This document shows positions 1 to 8,385 of a stretch of 64,000 bases of DNA, one piece after another (positions within the stretch are counted from its first letter, which is position 1; every line of letters begins with the position of its first letter). Source of the stretch: Saccharothrix sp. NRRL B-16348. GTDB taxonomy: Bacteria; Actinomycetota; Actinomycetes; Mycobacteriales; Pseudonocardiaceae. Both the position numbers and the translations under genes were made by a program. The stretch is from NCBI RefSeq assembly GCF_001280085.1, contig NZ_LGED01000136.1, forward strand, positions 68,658-132,657, read 5' to 3'. Below the pieces are notes generated by a model. The model was given only the letters and a program-made list of their open reading frames with translations. It did not search any database and had not been told where the DNA came from.

Positions 1-806
1 GGGCCAGCCGTGCACGCCGATGGTTCCGGGTCCTCCGCCGTAGGTGGTGTAGGTGTCGGAGTGCGCGCCAAGCGCCAGGAGCACCGGGGCGTAGGTGGCG
101 GTGGGGTCACGGATCGCGGCGATCACGAACGTGCGCCCTTGGGGTGCGGCCGAGTTCGCGGCACCGATGCCCACCGGCCGACCTCGCGACCGTACTGGTG
201 CAACGTCAGCGAGTAGTGCGCCCGGTCGACGGTGACCAGGTACGGCGTCACGGCGAGCGTGATACCGGACCCCAGGTGCAGCCAGGCCACGCTGTTGTTG
301 GGCCTCGACGGCAGAGCGACCATGACCCAGTCCGTTCGTCGCTCCAGGACCGGCAGCCAGGTGTCGACCTGGGCACGCGCCGGTTCGATGCCGATGGGCT
401 GGGCGCTGGGTACCGCGGCGACTGGGTCACCACCCGGCGTCGTGTACGCCGCCACCGTGCGCGTGGGGTGTGCGACCGTGCCGTCCGGAATCTGCCTGGG
501 TTCCGGGTCGCGCGGCGCATCAGGGATCTCGGTGAACGTGTCGGCCTGCGGAAGCAGAGCGAGCTGCTCGTCGGACATCGGTCGGGGTTGGGACGAAACC
601 GGTCGATCGGACGTTGCGTCGGCGACTGGTTCCGCTTGGCGGCCCGCCGAGGAACCGGGGCTGGGCTGCCCCTGGCCCCGGTCCTCGGCGGACGTGAAAG
701 CGAGTAGGGCCACGGTCAAGGCGGACAATGCGAGCCCGCTGACGACGACTCCCCGGACGCGGCGAATAGCCGTGTCTTCGGACTCCTTCGTCGTGTCGTG
801 GCCCAC
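1..806 (-). pseudogene. L,D-transpeptidase (YkuD family), frameshifted, runs off left edge
   Basis: Predicted exported YkuD-type L,D-transpeptidase, the family that makes 3-3 peptidoglycan cross-links. I chose the GTG at 806 because GAGGAGGT lies 7 nt upstream. An N-terminal membrane/signal segment (about residues 16-38) is followed by a Ser/Pro-rich linker, an SH3-like stretch ending near LERRTDWVMVALP, and the start of YkuD (YSLTLHQYGREVGRWA). That frame stops at 123. The adjacent frame continues from about 171 to base 1 as GIGAANSAAPQGRTFV and then GGGPGTIGVHGWP, the normal YkuD continuation up to the HG motif. One indel near 165-178 therefore breaks the gene, either truly or as a base-call error. 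The catalytic SHGC motif would lie outside the window. Confidence 0.8.
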
Positions 807-926
807 GGCGATCACCTCCTCGGTACCAAGTGGCTGGTTCACAAGTGCGCGGTGCGCCGGACGTCCCCGACGACGGCGGTGCACGCGCTTCTTGTCATCT
901 CTGTGCGAAGGGCGAGAGGGAGCCGC

Positions 927-1403
927 TCACCAGCAGCGCTCGATGCACCAGGCGTTGGTGATCATCCCGGCGCCCTGGAGCTGCGAGTGGGTGCTCAGGT
1001 TGGTGACGTAGCGGCCGACCCAGATGTCGCGGGTGCTCCAGCCGTACCAGAAGCTGACCCTGATCTTGATGCTCGGCGAGGAACCGCAGTGGTTGTACTT
1101 GGCGTAGTGGTGGTCGCTCCTGTCGACGAAGAAGCCGCACGACGCCGCGGCCGACACATCCTGGGCGCTCACCCCGCCACCGCCCTGGGTGCCGTTCTGG
1201 ATCTGCGACCCGGGGTTGGTGTTGGGAGCGCGGAAGGTGCTGGGTTGCGTCTGGATCTGGGACTGGCCGCTGTTCGCGCCGGTTGGTCCGTAAGGGCCGC
1301 CCATGGCGATCTGCGCGGAGGCGCTTCCCGCGGTGACGGCCAGCGACAGTCCGAGCGCGAGGCCGAGCACGCCGAGCAGGCGCAGGATGAACGTGCGTGT
1401 CAT
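927..1403 (-). CDS. Secreted small Cys-containing protein (DUF6355-like)
   Basis: 158 aa. ATG at 1403 is preceded by AAAGGAAT. Residues 1-31 are a signal peptide (TRTFILRLLGVLGLALGL, cleavage near SASA). A Gln/Asn/Gly-rich linker leads to a C-terminal domain with CGFFVDRSDHHYAKYNHCG, a Trp/Tyr-rich middle and a final CIERCW, four cysteines that could form two disulfides outside the cell. The pattern resembles small secreted actinobacterial proteins annotated DUF6355; this is from memory and the function is unknown. It reads in the same direction as the operon upstream but is separated from it by a strong inverted repeat. Confidence 0.75.
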   Translation of the reverse strand: MTRTFILRLLGVLGLALGLSLAVTAGSASAQIAMGGPYGPTGANSGQSQIQTQPSTFRAPNTNPGSQIQNGTQGGGGVSAQDVSAAASCGFFVDRSDHHYAKYNHCGSSPSIKIRVSFWYGWSTRDIWVGRYVTNLSTHSQLQGAGMITNAWCIERCW

Positions 1404-1429
1404 CGGATTCCTTTGCTTCCGGTGGGGAA

Positions 1430-1495
1430 GGTGTGCCGCGCCGCTCGCCGCGCTCCCAGGGGGGGATGTGGGTCTGAGCGGCGGCGCGGCACACC
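1430..1495. terminator. 15-bp perfect inverted repeat between two reverse-strand genes
   Basis: GGTGTGCCGCGCCGC (1430-1444) is exactly complementary to 1481-1495, with a 36-nt loop. It lies about 160 nt beyond the stop of the 1655-2086 gene and 27 nt upstream of the 1403 start. There is no U-tract, so it is either a GC-rich actinobacterial terminator or a structured 5' leader of the secreted protein. Confidence 0.5.
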
Positions 1496-1654
1496 CCGCC
1501 GGTCGGGAATGACCGGCAGTTTGGTGCTCACCCGCCATCCGGCGGTGAGGCTCCGGCCCGCGGTCGGGCCGGTGGTCTGTGGTTGTCACGGAGCGGGGAG
1601 CTGGGTGAGCGCGAGCCGGCACTCCGCGGTGTGCAGTTGTTGCCGCCCAGTGGG

Positions 1655-2086
1655 TCAGCGACCGGTCGGAGCCAGGCGCTCCACCCAGAACGCCCGCACC
1701 GGGCCGCAGGACGTCGCGCCCACGGGCGGGATGTGGCCGGTGGCCTCGATCTCCTGCCGTGACGGGCGTTGGCCGGCTCGGGCCTGCCGTTCTCCGTCGT
1801 CTGCGGCCGTGCCCGTGAGCTGGAAGCGTTGCCCGCTGGGGAGCTCCAGCACGACGCAGCCGGGTTGAGGGCCGGTCCACTCGACGCTGCCGACGACGCT
1901 GACCAGCGATCCGCGCGCCTGCGGCGGCGGGATCACCACCGCAGTCCTCACCTGCGGATCGGGGTGCTTCGCATCAGCGGACGTCGAGTCGACGTGGTCT
2001 CCCGGTTGAGGGGTCGTGCAGGCAATGGTCACGGCCAGGACGGTCGACATTCCCAGCGCGGTGGACCTCCGTCGATGGCACCTCAT
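1655..2086 (-). CDS. Putative exported protein or lipoprotein, unknown function
   Basis: 143 aa. The N-terminus is basic (MRCHRRRS) and followed by a hydrophobic stretch ending in VTIAC; a Cys at the end suggests a lipoprotein, although the -3 residue is Thr rather than Leu/Val/Ile, so this is uncertain. The mature part begins with a Pro/Asp linker, then a stretch containing VVGSVEWTGPQPGCVVLELPSG that looks like a small beta-barrel. I do not recognise a family. Its ATG overlaps the stop of the upstream gene by 4 nt (2083-2086), so the two are translationally coupled. Confidence 0.65.
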   Translation of the reverse strand: MRCHRRRSTALGMSTVLAVTIACTTPQPGDHVDSTSADAKHPDPQVRTAVVIPPPQARGSLVSVVGSVEWTGPQPGCVVLELPSGQRFQLTGTAADDGERQARAGQRPSRQEIEATGHIPPVGATSCGPVRAFWVERLAPTGR

Positions 2087-2976
2087 CGCAGGTCGCCTTC
2101 GTCGGCGGGAACTCCCACGTCCCGGAACATCGAGTCAGTCAACGGAACCGTCGGCTCCCGATCCCGCCACAACGAGGCCGCGTGGACCGTCCCGGCAGCC
2201 GCGATCAACGAGTTCGGATGCGCCATCCGCGGTGCCAGCTCGTCGAGGACCGCGTGCGCGGTGTCGCGGGCGAAGTTCCGCGCCAGCAGCCAGATCCGCG
2301 TCGGCACGCCTGCCCCGCGCAGGACCGCGTAGACCTCCTGGGTCGCTGGCAGATAGCCCAGCACCCACTGACCGCAGCGATCCGGTTGCAGGGCGGAGGA
2401 CAGATCGTCGTCATCGCCGTCACGGCGCCAGGCCCAGCCCCACTCCTCGACACCGTCCAACGCGAAGACACCCAGTCCCGTGGCAGTCGCCCTCCGGGGG
2501 TCGAGGGTGAGGAACGTGGTCTCGTCGTCGAAGACCACCACCTGAGCCGGCACGTCCGGTGACAGACGCCAGCCATCGGCAGCCGCCCGCAGCGGACCCG
2601 ACGGCGGGTCCAGCCCGATCACGAAATCGCGGAGATCCTCGGCCAGAGCACGTGCGTTCTCCAGCTCCCACACGGCCCCGGTGTGTTCGTCCACCGCCCG
2701 CTGCAGCGCGCCGACGTCGGGCCTCGTCGCGGATCGGGTCGTCGTGACGCGCCGCTGCGCGTCGTCAATCCGTTCCAGCGTCTCAGCCGACTCCCGCCTC
2801 AGCGTCGCTTCCAACAGCAGCAGATCGCCGGCGGCATCGGCGGTCAGGGCCTGGAGTGTCCCGTCCCCGACCAGGCGGTCCTTGATCGTCTGCGGCACCG
2901 GATCCGCCCGGTGCCCCAGCAGCACCAGCAGCTGCCCTTCCACGGTGTGCCGCCACCGTGCACGACGTGTCTCCAC
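2083..2976 (-). CDS. Hypothetical protein, first gene of a two-gene operon
   Basis: 297 aa; GTG start at 2976 with AGGGGAA upstream. The first half (residues about 30-130) is helical and charged, with Leu-rich stretches and TLERIDDAQRRV, likely coiled coil. The second half has beta-type segments (VPAQVVVFDDETTFLTLDPR, LPATQEVYAVLRGAG). There is no signal peptide or membrane segment, so it is probably cytoplasmic. The family is not recognised. The stop overlaps the start of the exported protein at 2086. Confidence 0.65.
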   Translation of the reverse strand: METRRARWRHTVEGQLLVLLGHRADPVPQTIKDRLVGDGTLQALTADAAGDLLLLEATLRRESAETLERIDDAQRRVTTTRSATRPDVGALQRAVDEHTGAVWELENARALAEDLRDFVIGLDPPSGPLRAAADGWRLSPDVPAQVVVFDDETTFLTLDPRRATATGLGVFALDGVEEWGWAWRRDGDDDDLSSALQPDRCGQWVLGYLPATQEVYAVLRGAGVPTRIWLLARNFARDTAHAVLDELAPRMAHPNSLIAAAGTVHAASLWRDREPTVPLTDSMFRDVGVPADEGDLR

Positions 2977-3593
2977 CTTGTTCCCCTGTTATCCATGCGT
3001 CAGCAGGGCGCGTACAACCGCTTGACCCGACTTCGTGCGGCGGCCGCACCCTGGCAGTCCACGAGCAATTAACCCGTCGAGCGCGAACAAGTCGACCCAT
3101 ACAGACACGTTCCGCGTCATCGCGACAGACCATTGGCCGTGTCCGCATCCATCAGGTTCACCGCAACCGGTGACCCCGTTGCCGACAGAACAATGACACA
3201 AACTCCCGCATCACGTCACGAGAAAAGTTCAAACAAGGATAGATTCGCCTCTGACCTGCACAAACGTTCACCGCTGGACGCGGCCTGATATTTCTTTGAG
3301 TGAAATCTTTCCGGTGCGCGAAAAGGGCCGGTTTCACCAAGTGAAATCTTCCGTCACGCGCGCTCCGACGATGCTTTCGACTGATGAAAATATTCCCCTA
3401 AACGCGTCGAGTCGACTATGGTACTCAGCGTGCGACCGGCGTCCTCCTTGCTAGTCGATGTTTTCGCACAACGAAATCCGAAGGCGACAGCCATGCGTAA
3501 TGCGATGTCGAGTTCCGCGCGTCCGCTCGTTCGATGCGCGGTCGAGCCACCAACCACGGTGGCGAGGCGGGGCCGGGCCGGACAGGTGAGGGC
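2977..3593. other. 617-bp intergenic region with small palindrome and short repeats
   Basis: No gene is supported. The stretch 3180-3420 is visibly richer in A/T than its surroundings. It holds the palindrome TTTCAC-CAA-GTGAAA (3332-3346) and two near-identical copies of AGTGAAATCTTCCG (3299-3313, which has one extra T, and 3340-3353), a plausible operator region for the divergent genes on either side. Confidence 0.4.
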
Positions 3594-4428
3594 ATGACTG
3601 GCGCCGATCGTCGGATCACGGCACAGGGAGCGCGGTTCGTCCGTCTGGTGGCTGGAACAGTCGCGATGGGGTTGAGCATCGCCCTGCTGGTGCGTGCCCG
3701 GCTCGGCCTGCTGCCGCTGGACGTCCTGCACGCGGCGATCAGCAGGCACACCGACTGGACGATGGGCGGCGCTTTCCTTACCGTCCAAGCGATTCTGCTG
3801 CTGGCCTACCTGCCGCTGCGGATGCGGCCGGGTGTGGGGACGATCGTCGCCGCGACGGTCCCGGCGGTCGTGTGCGACGCGGCCTTGGCCCTGCTGCCGG
3901 GTGTCGCCCTGGTTTGGCGCCTGGCGTTGTTGCCGCTCGGCGGCATCCAGTTCGCACTGGGGATCGCCCTGTACCTGAGTGCCAGGATGGGCGCGCTGCC
4001 GCGTGACGGCCTGATGCTGGAACTGCACCGCCGCCGGCCGTGGCTGCGCCCAGCCGTGATCCGCGTCGTCGCCGACGTCGGATGCCTGCTGGCGGGCTGG
4101 CTTGCCCTGGGACCGGTCACCGCAGTGACCCGACTGGACTGTGGGTCTGGGCTCGCTACTGTGGGCGGGTCTGCTCGGACCAGTCATCGCGCTCCTGCTG
4201 CGCCGGACCGGACGCTCCATTGCGCCCGCGGAGTCGTCACAGGACGGACAGACATCCCGAGCCAGCGGCCACCCGCCTACCTCGCGCGATTCCCAGAGTG
4301 AGTTGGTCACGCAGCCTCTTCGCCCCGAAGCGACGGACGGCGTCACGCGCGACGACTCACCAACACCTCGGACGCAGACCCTCGACGGCGTATCGGTTGC
4401 CGACCTCGCCCACCACCTCAAGCGCTGA
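3594..4428 (+). pseudogene. YczE/YitT-like integral membrane protein, frameshifted near its C-terminus
   Basis: ATG at 3594 with GGTGAGGG upstream. The protein has about five hydrophobic helices: residues 15-40 (VAMGLSIALLVRARLGLLPL), 55-72, 80-105, 107-130 and 150-170. The early phrase ARLGLLPLDVLHAAIS matches the YczE/YyaS/YitT-type membrane proteins, whose role is unclear. The original frame runs on to 4301 in non-membrane sequence, whereas the +1 frame from about 4129 gives VGLGSLLWAGLLGPVIALLL, the expected last helix. An indel near 4126-4140 is therefore likely, as a decayed gene or a base-call error. Confidence 0.7.
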
Positions 4429-4444
4429 TCTCTCGGCGCGCGCC

Positions 4445-4795
4445 TCCACCTGGAGGGAATCTGAATGACCATGTCAAGTCGTAGCGGCGGCTGGTTGCGG
4501 CGCGACGTGAAGATCCGTCCGTCGCGCAGGAGTGCCCACAGGATGTCGACCAGTCGACGGGCGAGGGCGAGGGCCTAGACGTGGGCGAGCAGTTCGCCGC
4601 ATTCCTGTTGTAGAAGGTGCGCGAAGTGTCTTCGATCCTCAGGCTGGACGACGGGGCGGCCACGTAGAAGACTCGGCGCAGCCTGCGGTTGTAGCGCTTG
4701 GGAAGGCGCAGGTTCCGGTGATACGGCCGGAGTCCCAGGCGACGGGCGCGGCCGAGATCTATCAGCAACACCCATCACCCCGGACATCCGGGACA
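4445..4795 (-). mobile_element. IS110-family transposase remnant (C-terminal part)
   Basis: Reverse-strand translation gives LRLPKRYNRRLRRVFYVAA, then SSSLRIEDTSRTFYNR, and in the next frame LARRLVDILWALLRDGRIF. This order is typical of the end of IS110-type transposases. At least one frameshift (near 4600) and loss of the whole N-terminal DEDD part make it inactive. It lies next to the truncated IclR gene and may mark the event that truncated it. Confidence 0.7.
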
Positions 4796-4893
4796 CCAAC
4801 CCCGAACAACATCGATCTCAGGGAAACCCATGTTGCGCGGCCCTGTTCCGGCCGTCCTGCTGCCGTGCGCTGTCACGCTCGCAGCAGTGAGTG

Positions 4894-5268
4894 TCACTCA
4901 ACACGACGAGCTGGACCTTGCTCCAGCGTGGCGTCGGGCCACTCCGACCACACCGGCCCCAGCGTGAAGCGACCGTGATTCCGCTCCAAGGCGCGCAATT
5001 TCACCAATGACTTGGCTAGACGGTGCGTTGTCGGAAGCGGCAGCTTGACCGCACGGCTCATTTCGGTGAGGTTCATTGGCCGGTCCTCGTTGGCGACCAA
5101 CTCCAGAATCTGAAACGCACGCTCCAACACGGAGGGCCGGCTACCGCCGTCAGCCGTCGTGCCCTGGTCCGCCAAGCTGACGGAGGCTTGTGGTTCGATC
5201 TGCTGATCTCGGGAGGCGCGATCAGGTCGCAGCGGTCCCTCGTCCCGGCTGTCGTCGCCAAGCGACAC
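4894..5268 (-). pseudogene. IclR-family regulator reduced to its DNA-binding domain
   Basis: 124 aa from the GTG at 5268, which has AAGGAGGG 7 nt upstream; an ATG at 5292 is less well placed. After a 45-residue polar leader come SVLERAFQILELVANEDRPM, NLTEMSRAVKLPLPTTHRL and LVKLRALERNHGRFTLGP, a complete IclR winged helix-turn-helix. The roughly 170-residue effector domain is missing and the protein ends in unrelated sequence (EQGPARRVE). It could be an inert fragment or a free DNA-binding domain that still occupies operators. The IS110 scar begins about 100 nt beyond its stop. Confidence 0.7.
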
Positions 5269-5907
5269 CTGCATTCCCTCCTTTTCCGACATGACCGGCA
5301 GCGTGGCGGTTATGCACGTTGCCGAGGGCGGGCCGGTATGCGGTCATATCGGTCATCGTGGTGGCTCCGTGCACCGCGCCCCCTCTCGGCGTCGCGGGGG
5401 CACCAGAGCGTTTCGTACTCGTAGACGGCCGCTCTTGCGGCGCTGCTGACGTTCCGACACTGACCGTCCGGCGGGTGGGCACCGCAGTGCCAGCCACCTC
5501 CCATCCCACACCGCCAACCGCTCCAACGGCATGTCCGGCTTCGCCTGCTGTCTCAGGCTTGCCGACCAGTCGTCGTACGTCGCGCCGTGTGCCAACCAGC
5601 ATGGTGATCGCGGCCTTCTGGGCCATCGGGGTAGACCGCGCGCTCACCTCAATCCGCATGAATGCGGAAACCCGCAGCGACACCCGCCTCACTCTAGGTA
5701 ACGTTGCAAATACGAATGGTAATCACCGTAGGTTCGAGCAAGCGAGCGGGTCACTCTGCTGGCGCACCGCTCGGCCGTCGTCTATGGATGGCAGACGCGC
5801 TGCGCTCACTGCGGCCCGAACTGCGCTACTTACGACTTTCGTCACGTACGGTCCTGACGTGCCGGAACAGCCGCCTGGCCCAGGCCGGGTGTCGTACGGT
5901 GCATAGC
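5269..5907. other. 639-bp divergent intergenic region
   Basis: This lies between the IclR fragment (reverse) and the LuxR-type regulator (forward). No gene is supported, although the reverse strand has protein-like phrases in different frames (for example MPLERLAVWDGRWLAL near 5460-5510) that could be a decayed coding sequence. A relatively A/T-rich stretch at 5694-5725 is the best place for a promoter of the regulator. Confidence 0.3.
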
Positions 5908-8325
5908 ATGGGGACGTCGTTTCGGACCGCAGCGTCAGACCAGGACGGAAGCATCGAGACGCTCAACGCCTTCGTGGGCAGGCGTAGGCAGCTGACCGAC
6001 CTGAGGAACGCGATGGGCGGATCCCGGCTTGTCACGCTGTCGGGTGGCCCCGGTGTGGGCAAGACCAGATTGGCGCAGGAGTACGCCAAACAGGCGAAGT
6101 CCTCCTTTGAGCATGGCTGGGCGTTCGTCGATCTGCGCGGGGTGCCCGCCGGGGACACCGCGTTGCTCGAGCAGGCAGTGGCATCGGCGGTGCGGCTGCC
6201 CAGCCAATCCGCCCGGGATCTGCGGACATCGCTGGTGGCATTCCTACGTGACCGTCGGATGTTGCTGATCCTGGACAATTGCGAACACTTGAAAGAAGAC
6301 GTGGGCGCCCTGGTGGACACACTGCTGCGCGGGGCACCTCAGCTGCGCGTGCTGGCCACGAGCCGCGAACTGCTCGGCCTCGTCGGCGAGATGCTGATCA
6401 TGGTGCCGCCGTTGGAGCTGCCCGCCGAGGATGGACCGCTGAACCCCAAGCTCGAGGCCGTCCAACTGCTTGTCGAACGTGCGCACACCGGTGTGCCTGG
6501 GTGGAGTCTGACTGAACAGAACTGGCCCGCCGTGCGGCTGATCCTGCGCCGTGTCGGCGGACTACCGCTGGGCATCGAGCTCGTCGTGGGACAGATGAGG
6601 TCATTGTCGCCGGAGGCCATCGCCGCCCGGCTCGACCGCTCGCCGCACCAGCAGGCCCTCAACGAGCTGATCGGCCCCAGCTACAAGGCGTGCAAGCCGG
6701 CGGAACGACTTTTACTGGCGGCGTTATCGGTGTTCACCGGCCCTTTCGACTTGGAGGCCGCCGAGCAGGTATGCGCCGACGACAAACTGCCCGAGCATGA
6801 GATCGCCGAGGCCTTGGCAGGGCTGGTCGACCGATCGCTGGTGGTGCCCTCCCCCTCCCGCGCCCACTACAGGTTGCTGGAACCGGTCGTGCAGTTCGCC
6901 GCGCAGCAACTGCAGGACCAAGCCGACGAAGGCGCTGCGGTCCGGCGGCGGCACCGGGACCACTACCTCCGGATCGCGGCGCGGCACGCCGCGGGATGGC
7001 GAGGCGAGAACGAGATCGAGGTTCTGCGCGCTGTCGAGGTCGACATGCCCAATCTCCGATCGGCCCTCGGGGCACTGATAGCCGATCCCGAGTCCGCCGG
7101 GCAGGGCTTGGAGATGGCCGTGGACGTCGCGCGAACCCGGTGGTGGACCTACTCCGGGCGCCTGCCCGAGCAATCGCTGTGGCTCAACCGTGCCCTGCGG
7201 GCGACTCCCTCAGTGCCCTCAGTACTGCGCGCCAGCGCGATCGCTCTCGACGCATGGATGATGCTGTGCCTGGGGGAAGGCCGCGAGGCGGTGGTGCGGC
7301 GCATCGCCGATGCCGAGACGATGGCCCCGTCCGACGAGCCGGTCGCCGCCCTGCTGTTCATCAAAGGGGCCCAGGTCGCGCTGCTCGACGGCGACCGCAA
7401 TGGGATGGATCTATTGCGCCAGTCGCATCGCCTGTGGCTCTCCTACGGCCCGGACGCCCTGGTCGACGCGCACCTGACCGAGACGCTGGTGACGATCGGG
7501 TCGGTATTGGTGGAGGACGCCGACGAAGGCCGGCGAGCCGCGCAGGACTTCCTGGCAGGGTGCCGGCGACTGGGTGCCGACTGGGGTATGGCATGGGCAC
7601 GCTGGTGCCAGGCGGTGGCATTGATCAGGTTCGACGACGAGCCGCGCGCGGCCGTGCGGGTACTGATCGAGGGCGTGCGCGGCCAGCAGCGGATCAATGA
7701 CCGGTGGACCCCGCTGTTTACCCTGCCCGTGCTGGCCTGGGCGCTGGCCCGCTGCGGGCGGCGCTCCGCCGTGGCCGCGGCCCGACTGCTGGGCGCGGCC
7801 GATGGTCTGCACCAGGCGACCGGTATCCAGCTGTCCCGCGAACTTCGGGTCTTCGCTCTGGTGCACGAGAACGCCGAGGCCGCAGTAGCCGAGCACCTTC
7901 CCCCGGACCGGTATGAGGATGCCCGCGACGTCCGGGTGGGCACCGTGGACGACGCCTTTGCGCTGGTGCTCAACGGCAGGTACGCCGATGCGCTTCCCGG
8001 CGAGAAGGACGCGCCTGCAGCCGACCGGTCCGTCACCAACGCGTCTGCCGTCGGCGAGCCCGCCGGAGACGAGGAGGGTCCGGAAGCCGCCTCCGGTGAC
8101 CGATCGGTCGGCGAGGCGACGCTTCTGCACCCTAGTTTCACCGTGCCCGAGAACGACGTCGCCCGCTGGCTGGTTCAGGGCCTGGGAAACAAGGAGATCG
8201 CCCGGAAGTTGTACATCAGCCCTCGAACGGTGGAAACCCACGTGCGTAACTTGCGCGACAAGGTCGGCGCGGCCAACCGCGTCGAGCTCGCGACCCGCCT
8301 CATCCAACAGCGCGAGAACCCCTGA
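5908..8325 (+). CDS. NB-ARC-type ATPase regulator with C-terminal LuxR HTH
   Basis: 805 aa; ATG at 5908 is the first start directly before the conserved domain, and longer starts read through non-conserved sequence. Order: FVGRRRQL box (residues 23-30), Walker A GGPGVGKT (46-53), Walker B LLILDNCEHL (119-128), the STAND signature GLPLGIEL near residue 218, a winged-helix/TPR-like middle, and a C-terminal LuxR/GerE HTH (VARWLVQGLGNKEIARKL, ISPRTVETHVRNLRDKVGA). This is a standard large signal-transduction ATPase of actinomycetes. The ligand is unknown. It converges on the P450 gene and may control it or a distant cluster. It looks intact. Confidence 0.88.
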   Translation: MGTSFRTAASDQDGSIETLNAFVGRRRQLTDLRNAMGGSRLVTLSGGPGVGKTRLAQEYAKQAKSSFEHGWAFVDLRGVPAGDTALLEQAVASAVRLPSQSARDLRTSLVAFLRDRRMLLILDNCEHLKEDVGALVDTLLRGAPQLRVLATSRELLGLVGEMLIMVPPLELPAEDGPLNPKLEAVQLLVERAHTGVPGWSLTEQNWPAVRLILRRVGGLPLGIELVVGQMRSLSPEAIAARLDRSPHQQALNELIGPSYKACKPAERLLLAALSVFTGPFDLEAAEQVCADDKLPEHEIAEALAGLVDRSLVVPSPSRAHYRLLEPVVQFAAQQLQDQADEGAAVRRRHRDHYLRIAARHAAGWRGENEIEVLRAVEVDMPNLRSALGALIADPESAGQGLEMAVDVARTRWWTYSGRLPEQSLWLNRALRATPSVPSVLRASAIALDAWMMLCLGEGREAVVRRIADAETMAPSDEPVAALLFIKGAQVALLDGDRNGMDLLRQSHRLWLSYGPDALVDAHLTETLVTIGSVLVEDADEGRRAAQDFLAGCRRLGADWGMAWARWCQAVALIRFDDEPRAAVRVLIEGVRGQQRINDRWTPLFTLPVLAWALARCGRRSAVAAARLLGAADGLHQATGIQLSRELRVFALVHENAEAAVAEHLPPDRYEDARDVRVGTVDDAFALVLNGRYADALPGEKDAPAADRSVTNASAVGEPAGDEEGPEAASGDRSVGEATLLHPSFTVPENDVARWLVQGLGNKEIARKLYISPRTVETHVRNLRDKVGAANRVELATRLIQQRENP

Positions 8326-8341
8326 CAACGGGAGAACAGGG

Positions 8342-8385
8342 GAACCGGCTCGCCACGCACCGATGGTTGCGGGGCGGGCCGGTTC
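8342..8385. terminator. Bidirectional hairpin between convergent genes
   Basis: GAACCGGCTCGCC (8342-8354) pairs with GGCGGGCCGGTTC (8373-8385) with one mismatch. It sits just after the regulator stop and overlaps the P450 stop codon, the expected position for a shared terminator. There is no U-tract on either strand. Confidence 0.6.
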
